Shown: piece after piece, positions 1 to 5,130 of the stretch | Numbering within the stretch: position 1 is the stretch's first letter | Layout of the letters: each line of letters starts with the position of its first letter | Assembly (NCBI GenBank): GCA_902782625.1 | Contig: CACZNZ010000535.1 | Span: 1-7,746, forward strand | Direction: 5' to 3' | Length of the DNA: 7,746 nucleotides | Source of the DNA: an uncultured Lachnospiraceae bacterium | GTDB lineage: Bacteria > Bacillota > Clostridia > Lachnospirales > Lachnospiraceae | Notes under the pieces: model-generated | The model's database searches: none | What the model was told of the DNA's origin: nothing | What the model saw: only the letters and a program-made list of their open reading frames with translations | Program-made: the position numbers and the translations under genes

Positions 1-1
1 C

Positions 2-562
2 CATGAAGACGGACGCGTGCTTGGCACAGAAAGTGTTCCATGCTTCGAGCCTGCCAGACAGCCCTATCATCCTCAAAAAGAGGGCGATGCCCAGTACTAC
101 TACGAATTTGCGGGGTGGGACCGGGATTTGTCCAGCATCGAAAAAGACACGATGGCCAAAGCCGTTTTTGAACAAAAAAGGCATCACTACCCGGTACGTT
201 TTTTTACAGAAGACGGGAATCTGATTTCTGAAGAAGAAGTATACTACGGTGAGGCAGCCACCGAGCCGGAGCCCCCTGTCAAAGACTCGAACCCCACCTA
301 TCATTATCTTTTTGACGGATGGGATAAAACATTTGCTTTTGTCACAGGCCCTGTAGACATTCGCGCCAGGTACCGGGCAGAATATAATGAATATCATATC
401 ACATTTGCAGAAGAAAATGAGGATTTCCTGGAGGAAGTGCTCCATTACGGCGAAGATATCGTTTATCCCGGGCTTTTCCGAAAAGGGTATACCCTGTCCT
501 GGACGCCTTCTCCCCGAACTGCACAGCAGGATGAGAGAATCCAGGCACACTATCAGTTTGCC
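2..562 (+). repeat. Three InlB-type B repeats within the surface protein
   Basis: Three diverged protein-level repeats of about 60-70 residues lie at roughly 2-190 (incomplete at its start), 191-395 and 396-562. Each begins with a strand such as 'V-R-F-F-x-E-D-G' or 'I-T-F-A-E-E-N', has a central 'YG' turn followed by prolines, and the first two contain an aromatic 'F-x-G-W-D' motif. The third has 'YTLSWTPSP' in place of GWD. They are diverged at the DNA level, so recent slippage or recombination is unlikely. Confidence 0.75.
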
Positions 563-1063
563 AATCCGAAAGGCAAGGTGATTGATCAGGATCATGCCTC
601 TTTTGAAATCTGCAATCCATCCATCAGTCATGGAACGGCAAAGATCCTTCGGTGGAAGGATCCTTCACGGGAGAAATCTCTGAAGATTCCGTCAAGAGTC
701 AAGCTGGGGGATTACTGGTATGAGGTGGAAGCAGTTGGCACGAAGGCCTTTTCCCAATGTGAAAATGCACAAAAGATTATCCTTCCGGATACGGTAAAAA
801 GACTGGATGACGAAAGCTTTGGCGGTTGTGCCGGCCTTCGGGAAGTGGAGATCGGTAGAGGGCTTGTCAGGATGGGGAGAAAAGTATTCCGGGGAAGCCA
901 TCATCTTCGAAAGATTACGATTCATTCTGCCGGACTGCGTCTCATACACAGGGAAACCTTCGCAGAAATTTCCCGGGAGACAGAACTTCAGATCGTGAAA
1001 TTCCACAATCAAAGAGTGGAAGACAGAATCAGAAGATTATCTTGTAAAGTGGTGATCCTTTAG
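2..1063 (+). CDS. InlB-repeat / BspA-type leucine-rich repeat surface protein, 3' part only
   Basis: The reading frame is open from the first complete codon at position 2, so the gene starts upstream of the window; the GTG at 17 has no ribosome binding site and is an internal valine. About 353 residues are visible. The first part holds three InlB-like (Flg_new/B-repeat) units, recognisable by FAGWD, FDGWD, YYGEAATEP and HYGEDIVYP signatures and repeats ending in 'A-x-Y/F'. A connecting segment of about 50 residues follows, then about four 24-residue leucine-rich repeats of the BspA/LRR_5 type, with the pattern 'V-x-x-I/L-x-x-x-x-F-x-x-C/S-x-x-L-x-x-I/V-x-I/L'. Such proteins are normally exported and mediate adhesion or binding. 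The C-terminus is short and basic (ends CKVVIL) with no LPxTG, membrane anchor or SLH domain, so any anchoring region must be N-terminal and outside the window, or the protein is released. The substrate or partner is unknown. Confidence 0.85.
   Translation, partial: HEDGRVLGTESVPCFEPARQPYHPQKEGDAQYYYEFAGWDRDLSSIEKDTMAKAVFEQKRHHYPVRFFTEDGNLISEEEVYYGEAATEPEPPVKDSNPTYHYLFDGWDKTFAFVTGPVDIRARYRAEYNEYHITFAEENEDFLEEVLHYGEDIVYPGLFRKGYTLSWTPSPRTAQQDERIQAHYQFANPKGKVIDQDHASFEICNPSISHGTAKILRWKDPSREKSLKIPSRVKLGDYWYEVEAVGTKAFSQCENAQKIILPDTVKRLDDESFGGCAGLREVEIGRGLVRMGRKVFRGSHHLRKITIHSAGLRLIHRETFAEISRETELQIVKFHNQRVEDRIRRLSCKVVIL
719..1012 (+). repeat. BspA-type leucine-rich repeats (about four units of 24 residues)
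   Basis: Units begin near 719, 791, 863 and 935, with 72-nucleotide spacing for the first three steps. Each contains a hydrophobic start (VEAVG, VKRLD, LVRMG, LRLIH), then an 'x-x-F' position (KAF, ESF, KVF, ETF), a C/S-x-x-L turn in the first three, and a closing strand (IILPD, VEIGR, ITIHS). This is the LRR_5 pattern of secreted bacterial proteins. The last unit is degenerate. Confidence 0.75.
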
Positions 1064-1099
1064 TGGTCATGTTCCTTTTCTTCCTGCCGTTTTTTCCCA

Positions 1100-1126
1100 T
1101 TGCCGCAACTGTAAAGGTGATACAAT
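1100..1126 (+). promoter_or_regulatory. Candidate promoter for the HEFTH-motif gene
   Basis: TTGCCG at 1100-1105 and TACAAT at 1121-1126 are separated by 15 bases, shorter than the ideal 17. A TGA triplet directly before TACAAT gives an extended -10 (TGN-TACAAT), which can compensate. A start near 1133 would leave a leader of about 37 bases. An alternative -10, TATTAT at 1137-1142, lacks a good -35. No hairpin terminator is evident after the upstream gene, so readthrough transcription into this gene is also possible. Confidence 0.4.
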
Positions 1127-1132
1127 TACAGT
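1108..1132. promoter_or_regulatory. Perfect 7-bp inverted repeat, candidate operator
   Basis: ACTGTAA (1108-1114) and TTACAGT (1126-1132) are exact inverted copies separated by 11 bases, giving a 25-bp dyad. It covers the proposed spacer and the TACAAT -10 element, a location typical of repressor or MerR-like activator sites. No regulator gene is in the window and I cannot assign the motif to a named family. The gap of 18 bases between equivalent positions is a little under two helical turns. Confidence 0.4.
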
Positions 1133-1169
1133 GTAGTATTATGGGGATCAGGAAGAAAGGGGAAAGGAA

Positions 1170-2273
1170 ATGCTGCGTCAGTGGAATGATCTGTGGTGTG
1201 AATATAAGAAAAAGAATCAGTGTGATTCCGGAATTCTGCTGGACGAAGTGCGCTTTGATGCACCGGACGGGGTGGAAGCCTCTTTCGACCTTATGGAACT
1301 GTTAGAAGGCAAAGTGATTCTGCACCTGACCAGACGGATTCACATATACCGTTCCGAATTCGTCCGGTTTTTGTTGTATCATGAATTCACTCATCTAAGA
1401 GACTTTATCGAATATCCTTATGAGAAACCGACGCTTTCCGATATCCGTCGCAGAACCATCCGTGAGGACAATGTGAATACAGCTTCCGACAGAAGCATCT
1501 TTGGTACATTCGGGGAAATCCACCTCCCTCAGAAAATGAACGGAGAGAATAATCTTGAAGGAGATGCAGGGAAGAAGCTTTTTAATTATATGAACACATA
1601 CTCTGAATTCCACGCCTGCCAGACCGCACTGAAGTCGGTGCTGCACAGCCAGGGAAAAGGAGAAATGATCGATGTGACCAAGAATCAGATACCGGGTCCT
1701 TTCCGTGATATCTCCTTACAGAGAATGCTCAGCGACTGTCTGCGCAGAGCTCATATCGCCTATAAGAAGTTTTCGGCAATGCTGGTTCCGCAGCTCTTTG
1801 TCATATATTTCCGTCAGATCATGTATCTGTTCGGATATCTTTCATCCTTCGGCAATGACAAAGACATACTGCGACAGTCATTCTCGGTACTTGGCATATC
1901 AAACCTTGAAAAAGAGTATCTTGATGTGTATCATGCTCTCAAGGAAAATGATGTTCCGGCGATACTCGAGTATTCTGACATGATCTATAGAGATTCCTAC
2001 GTACCGTTTGTTAAGGATTACATCCGGAAGAATTATGATGCCGGGTTATATACGGAAGAAGAATTAGATAAGATAACACCCGAAAACTATCACAGCTTTC
2101 TCGAGATGATTGCAAACCGGAAAGGCGGTCGTCTGTGGAGCGGAAGGGTAAGCCCTATCTTTGGCGTCAATGATGTAGGAAAAGCTTACGGTGCGGCAGA
2201 TCCAGATACAATCCGCGAAATGTTAAAAAAGAGTCAGCAACTGCCTGATGGGCAGATGAAAACAGACTTTTAA
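1170..2273 (+). CDS. Putative zinc metallopeptidase (HEFTH motif), family not recognised
   Basis: A 367-residue protein. The ATG is chosen because AAAGGGG at 1156-1162 lies seven bases upstream in a purine-rich run. Residues 69-80 read LYHEFTHLRDFI, a classic zincin HExxH (His71, Glu72, His75) preceded by hydrophobic residues. Glu146 in YSEFHACQ is a plausible third zinc ligand of the 'HExxH...E-x-x-A' kind seen in gluzincin-like proteins. No signal peptide or clear transmembrane helix is visible, although 203-227 is hydrophobic and aromatic with one arginine, so a cytoplasmic location is most likely. The remainder (about 230-367) is charged and apparently helical and I recognise no domain. 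The gene has its own candidate promoter and dyad, and is convergent with the ribonuclease-barstar/sirtuin operon across a strong shared terminator. Substrate and pathway are unknown; a non-peptidase zincin fold is possible. Confidence 0.7.
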   Translation: MLRQWNDLWCEYKKKNQCDSGILLDEVRFDAPDGVEASFDLMELLEGKVILHLTRRIHIYRSEFVRFLLYHEFTHLRDFIEYPYEKPTLSDIRRRTIREDNVNTASDRSIFGTFGEIHLPQKMNGENNLEGDAGKKLFNYMNTYSEFHACQTALKSVLHSQGKGEMIDVTKNQIPGPFRDISLQRMLSDCLRRAHIAYKKFSAMLVPQLFVIYFRQIMYLFGYLSSFGNDKDILRQSFSVLGISNLEKEYLDVYHALKENDVPAILEYSDMIYRDSYVPFVKDYIRKNYDAGLYTEEELDKITPENYHSFLEMIANRKGGRLWSGRVSPIFGVNDVGKAYGAADPDTIREMLKKSQQLPDGQMKTDF

Positions 2274-2374
2274 ATAAAAAAAAGAGAGAAAAGGTGGGAA
2301 AGAAAATAAAAACCCAATCCGGGAATTCGCATACTTAAAGCGTCAGAATTCGGCTTACGAAGGGTTCGAAAGTG
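2274..2374. other. Intergenic stretch between a stop codon and the shared terminator
   Basis: About 100 bases: an A-rich run after the stop codon (2274-2312), then mixed sequence with two EcoRI-like GAATTCG repeats at about 2323 and 2346. GGTTCGAA near 2363 resembles a tRNA T-loop, but no T-stem or acceptor stem surrounds it. I see no gene or convincing RNA structure here. Confidence 0.5.
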
Positions 2375-2428
2375 AAAAAGGCAGCCTGTGTCAAACCACT
2401 TGTAACGTTTGACACAGGCTGCCTTTTT
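2375..2428. terminator. Bidirectional intrinsic terminator, 22-bp perfect stem
   Basis: The arms 2375-2396 and 2407-2428 are exact reverse complements (core GGCAGCCTGTGTC) with a 10-base loop. The stem is flanked by A5 on the left and T6 on the right, so a U-tract follows the hairpin on either strand. It lies between the convergent 3' ends at 2273 (+) and 2441 (-) and should terminate both. It begins 12 bases past the sirtuin stop codon but about 100 bases past the stop of the plus-strand gene. Confidence 0.92.
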
Positions 2429-2440
2429 TATCATTTTTAC

Positions 2441-3508
2441 TTATAATTCAATATGCGAGAATACTTCACCGATCTTATCGTAGAATACGAGGTCGGCATA
2501 TCGGTCGTAGCCGGTATGCTGCATATTCACAATGATGAGGTAGTCGCCGTTAAAGTAGCGTACGAGGTTGGCAGCGGGATAGACGGAGAGGGAGGTTCCG
2601 CCAACGATGAATACATCTGCCTCGGAAATCATCTTCATGGCATTGGACCAGGCAGCGTCAGGGAGGCCTTCGCCGTAAAGAGTTACATCAGGCCGGATCA
2701 TGCCGCCGCAGTATGGGCAGGTCGGGATTTTGTCTTCTGAGGTGAAGATAAAATCGGCAGGAACTTCTTTGCGGCACTTCATGCAGTAGTTGCGAAGGGT
2801 GGTGCCGTGTACTTCCTGGACATTTTTGCTGCCGGCAAGCTGATGGAGTCCGTCGATGTTCTGGGTGATGACACCGTTGAGTTTTCCTTTGGCTTCCATC
2901 TCTGCGAGCTTTTTGTGGGCTTTGTTGGGCTCGATTCCACGTACATCCATCTTCTGGCGATAGAATTCAAAGAATACTTCCGGTTCACGGACAAGGCAAT
3001 CGTGGCTTAAAAGGTATTCTGGTGAATAGGCATCAAACTGGACATCATGCTGGTTGTATAGACCGTCTTTGCTGCGGAAATCCGGGATGCCGCTTTCTGT
3101 AGACACGCCGGCGCCTCCGAAAAATGTGACGCAGCGGGCATTGCGGATAATCTCATTTAATGCCTTGTACTTGTCCTGCTTGTTCAGATTGGAGAGATAC
3201 TCTCTTCTTCTCTCTTTTCCCATCTTATTCAGATCCATGCTTTCCTCCTTTTCTTCCCCTTCGAAAACGGTTGCACCGGCTTTGCGCATCACATAGGAAA
3301 GCCTGGTGAAATAACTGCTTCCGAGAGAATCTTTTAACTGATCGGTGTTTTTGAATATAACGGTGATCTCGTCCCCGGAATCAGAGAGAATATCATAGAG
3401 TGCATCCAGATTATGTCCGAATGGCTCAGGAGTATTCAATGTTTTTTCCAGGAGCGAAAACAATGATTCTTTATCTGTGATTTGATTGCCATCAATTATT
3501 ATTTTCAT
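2441..3508 (-). CDS. Barstar-type ribonuclease inhibitor fused to Sir2 NAD-dependent deacetylase
   Basis: A 355-residue two-domain protein. Residues 1-83 are a barstar domain: GHNLDALYD (31-39) matches the barstar GENLDALWD and numbering coincides, so Asp35 and Asp39, which block the barnase active site, are kept. After an acidic linker (84-90, EEKEES), residues 91-355 form a complete sirtuin: GAGVS (133-136 region), PDFRS (142-146), TQNID (215-219), catalytic His234 in VHG, four zinc cysteines (242, 245, 264, 267), YGEGLP (278-283) and GTSL (304-307). Sirtuins remove acyl groups from lysine using NAD+, giving nicotinamide and O-acyl-ADP-ribose. The Ala/Tyr/Arg signature of desuccinylases is not apparent, favouring deacetylase activity. 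The ATG overlaps the stop of the barnase-like gene (ATGA), with GGAG seven bases upstream, so translation is probably coupled. The domain is cytoplasmic and should neutralise unexported ribonuclease. A second, stronger Shine-Dalgarno lies inside the gene. No stop separates the domains. Confidence 0.93.
   Translation of the reverse strand: MKIIIDGNQITDKESLFSLLEKTLNTPEPFGHNLDALYDILSDSGDEITVIFKNTDQLKDSLGSSYFTRLSYVMRKAGATVFEGEEKEESMDLNKMGKERRREYLSNLNKQDKYKALNEIIRNARCVTFFGGAGVSTESGIPDFRSKDGLYNQHDVQFDAYSPEYLLSHDCLVREPEVFFEFYRQKMDVRGIEPNKAHKKLAEMEAKGKLNGVITQNIDGLHQLAGSKNVQEVHGTTLRNYCMKCRKEVPADFIFTSEDKIPTCPYCGGMIRPDVTLYGEGLPDAAWSNAMKMISEADVFIVGGTSLSVYPAANLVRYFNGDYLIIVNMQHTGYDRYADLVFYDKIGEVFSHIEL
3236..3250 (-). 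promoter_or_regulatory. Internal Shine-Dalgarno and in-frame ATG at the barstar/sirtuin junction
   Basis: On the minus strand AAGGAGG (3250-3244) is followed by five bases and an ATG (3238-3236) that is in frame and encodes Met91 (MDLNK). It sits exactly at the domain boundary. Initiation here would give a free 265-residue sirtuin, close to the usual length of bacterial sirtuins. The site matches the anti-Shine-Dalgarno better than GGAG at the full-length start. The same bases encode the acidic linker (Lys-Glu-Glu codons), so a coincidence of purine-rich codons is possible. Confidence 0.6.
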
Positions 3509-4014
3509 TCGTCATCTCCATATAAAAGGGTAAAAGTTTCATAGTGGTCGTCAGTGTAATAAATCTGCCCGTCGTTGGAATAGATGATTCTTTTTGCGCC
3601 ACGGTTTTTTTTGCCGATAGTGTCAATGTCACATTCGTAGTATTTCCTTCCTTTTACGTTAGGCAGGTTTCCTTCGTAGTTGCCGAAATGGTCTCCGCCG
3701 ATACATTTGCCCGGGGCGTAAGGCTCTAAGGAGCCGCCGCTCCAGCCAAGTTTGCGGGCTTCTTTTTTTGTGATGAAATTCTCCGGGAGTTCTCCGTACG
3801 CCTCCAGATATGCAGCTACATCATCTTTTGAAGAGTAGCTGCCCGACCGGTCCGGTGCGGTATCTTCCTCTGAAAAAGGAAGGCTGCGATCCTGACTCTG
3901 TTCTGTTTGTGTATGATCAGTCTCCCCGGCAGCTGAGCCGCAGCCGGCAAGGGGGAGCAGGAGCAGAAGTGTCATCAGGAGGAAGGCAGTGATTCTTAAG
4001 AACTTCTGTTTCAT
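3505..4014 (-). CDS. Barnase-type extracellular ribonuclease with lipoprotein signal peptide
   Basis: A 169-residue protein. ATG at 4014 is preferred over the GTG at 4023 because AAAAGGAG (4030-4023) lies eight bases before it and overlaps the GTG. Residues 1-25 are a signal peptide with basic start, leucine-rich core and lipobox LAGC (Cys25), suggesting lipid attachment outside the membrane; residues 26-61 are a polar, acidic tether. Residues about 62-164 match barnase throughout (ELPENFITKKEARKLGW, APGKCIGGD, EGNLP, DHYETF). Catalytic positions can be assigned: Lys83 (barnase Lys27), Glu127 (Glu73, general base), Arg138 and Arg142 (Arg83, Arg87), His157 (His102, general acid). Barnase cleaves single-stranded RNA after guanine. 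Barnase Arg59 is replaced by Tyr113. Two cysteines (104, 128), absent from barnase, lie on strands expected to be adjacent and could form a disulfide. Its stop overlaps the start of the barstar-sirtuin gene, forming a toxin-then-inhibitor operon. Confidence 0.93.
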   Translation of the reverse strand: MKQKFLRITAFLLMTLLLLLPLAGCGSAAGETDHTQTEQSQDRSLPFSEEDTAPDRSGSYSSKDDVAAYLEAYGELPENFITKKEARKLGWSGGSLEPYAPGKCIGGDHFGNYEGNLPNVKGRKYYECDIDTIGKKNRGAKRIIYSNDGQIYYTDDHYETFTLLYGDDE

Positions 4015-4046
4015 GATATGCACTCCTTTTGGTCTGGTTTGATTTC

Positions 4047-4067
4047 AGACGGTATTTTAATCTGTCT
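4047..4067. promoter_or_regulatory. Imperfect dyad downstream of the ribonuclease promoter
   Basis: AGACGG (4047-4052) and CTGTCT (4062-4067) are inverted copies with one mismatch (5 of 6), separated by nine A/T-rich bases. On the minus strand the dyad begins three bases after the proposed -10 element, where a repressor would block transcription initiation. It may also be chance in a short A/T-rich intergenic region. Confidence 0.25.
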
Positions 4068-4069
4068 AT

Positions 4070-4078
4070 ATTGTACCA
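4070..4078 (-). promoter_or_regulatory. Candidate extended -10 promoter for the ribonuclease operon
   Basis: Minus-strand TGGTACAAT (4078-4070) is an extended -10 hexamer. The -35 region about 17 bases upstream is a T-rich run (TTTTTC) with little match to TTGACA, so the promoter would rely on the TGN element or be weak. A start near 4063 would leave a leader of about 50 bases before the ATG at 4014. Confidence 0.4.
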
Positions 4079-4110
4079 CAAAAACATGACGGGAAAAATA
4101 AAAAAGAAGA

Positions 4111-4139
4111 TGGAAAATACTTGTAATTCATGGTATAAT
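4111..4139 (+). promoter_or_regulatory. Promoter of the DUF5688-phosphatase-rarA operon
   Basis: TGGAAA (4111-4116), 17 bases, then TATAAT (4134-4139), a perfect -10 preceded by TGG (extended -10). Expected start is near 4146, giving a leader of about 35 bases to the ATG at 4181. It is divergent from the ribonuclease promoter; the two -10 elements are about 60 bases apart. No operator-like dyad is evident on this side. Confidence 0.7.
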
Positions 4140-4180
4140 TGGAAATGTCTGGAGGGTCCCTTTAGAAAGGATCATAGAGT

Positions 4181-5092
4181 ATGACATTTCAAGAATTCAG
4201 AGATTACGTTCAGACACATTTTCTGGCACAGGAAGAGCAGGGATACCAAGTGGGTGTGAGACAGGTGACAAAAAACAACGGGAGGCAATTCTGGGGGCTT
4301 TTTGTCCAGAAAGAAGAGACAGGATGCTCGCCATGTCTTTACCTGGAGAGATTCTATGCGTTATACCAGGAAGGCTTTCCACTGGAAGATCTCATGGATG
4401 TGATACGAGATGTTTACAGACAGACAAAAGAGTATATGGATTCACAGAGGATGCTGCCGGATTTTAAAGATCCGGATCTGGATAATCTGTTCTTTACGCT
4501 GGTCAACTATGAGTTGAACAAAGAGAGATTGCGAGAGATATTCCATATCCGAATCATGGATCTGGCTATGACATTTCGTCTGGCTGTTGACGGAAAAGAA
4601 GGAGAATTCGGTTCCATGCTTCTCCCGACGGTATGGGTGAAGGAATGGGGAATCGAAGCGGAGAAACTGGTAGAGATTGCGATGGACAATACCATGGAAA
4701 AATATCCTGTTATGATCCGGAGTCTGGAATCTATGGTACCAGGGATACGAAAAGTAAAGCAGATACAGGAATCGTCGGACGATGCGGAGATTCCGGAAGT
4801 AGAACCCGGGATGTATGTTCTCTCGAACAATGAGTTATCATACGGGGCGTCCACGATAATTTATGATGGAGTGCTCGAGCAGATTGCTGAGCAGACAGGG
4901 TCAGATCTGGTGATTCTGCCAAGCAGTGTTCACGAAGTGATCGTGCTTGCAGAAGAGGCGAATGAGGAAGAGATAGAATCTTACCGGCGGATGGTGAGCG
5001 ATATCAATCACAGTATTGTCGAGCCCGGTGAAATTTTATCATTTTCTATCTATTATTATGACCATAATGATGGTAGACTTTATAGGAGATAG
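4181..5092 (+). CDS. DUF5688-type protein of unknown function
   Basis: A 303-residue soluble protein with no signal peptide or membrane segment. The start has AGAAAGGA (4164-4171) nine bases upstream. I recognise it as resembling the DUF5688 family, common in Lachnospiraceae genomes and uncharacterised. Features include an N-terminal helical part (MTFQEFRDYV), the segment QFWGLFVQKEE-x5-PCLYLERFY (about 36-60), and a conserved-looking C-terminal half with MYVLSNNELSYGASTIIYDG (about 212-231), LEQIAEQTGSDLVILPSSVHE (232-252) and a closing acidic region with 'ESYRRMVSDINHSIVEPGEILS'-like sequence. In related proteins the 'YGAS-x-I-Y' and 'ILPSS-HEVI' segments are what I would look for. No catalytic triad or metal site is apparent. 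It is the first gene of an operon with a histidine phosphatase and rarA, but the order need not mean shared function. Family assignment is from memory of sequence style and is moderately certain. Confidence 0.75.
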   Translation: MTFQEFRDYVQTHFLAQEEQGYQVGVRQVTKNNGRQFWGLFVQKEETGCSPCLYLERFYALYQEGFPLEDLMDVIRDVYRQTKEYMDSQRMLPDFKDPDLDNLFFTLVNYELNKERLREIFHIRIMDLAMTFRLAVDGKEGEFGSMLLPTVWVKEWGIEAEKLVEIAMDNTMEKYPVMIRSLESMVPGIRKVKQIQESSDDAEIPEVEPGMYVLSNNELSYGASTIIYDGVLEQIAEQTGSDLVILPSSVHEVIVLAEEANEEEIESYRRMVSDINHSIVEPGEILSFSIYYYDHNDGRLYRR

Positions 5093-5130
5093 CAGTACCT
5101 GGAAGTTGCGAGGAAAGAAGGATCAGCAAA

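Noticed and set aside
17..1063. GTG at 17 as the true start of the surface protein
   Set aside because: The frame is open to the window edge, no ribosome binding site precedes it, and the first InlB repeat is already under way upstream of it.
2355..2372. tRNA-like fragment or attachment site (GGTTCGAA)
   Set aside because: No T-stem, acceptor stem or integrase is nearby; the motif alone is not evidence.
2453..3296. Plus-strand open frames opposite the sirtuin
   Set aside because: They lack ribosome binding sites and recognisable products; the minus-strand protein explains the whole region.
2441..4014. Barnase-barstar-sirtuin operon as an antiphage NADase system
   Set aside because: The sirtuin keeps zinc cysteines and all deacetylase motifs, and no phage-defence partner (Argonaute, SLOG/TPR sensor) is present; kept only as a possibility.
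4015..4023. GTG at 4023 as the ribonuclease start
   Set aside because: It lies inside the AAAAGGAG Shine-Dalgarno that serves the ATG at 4014.
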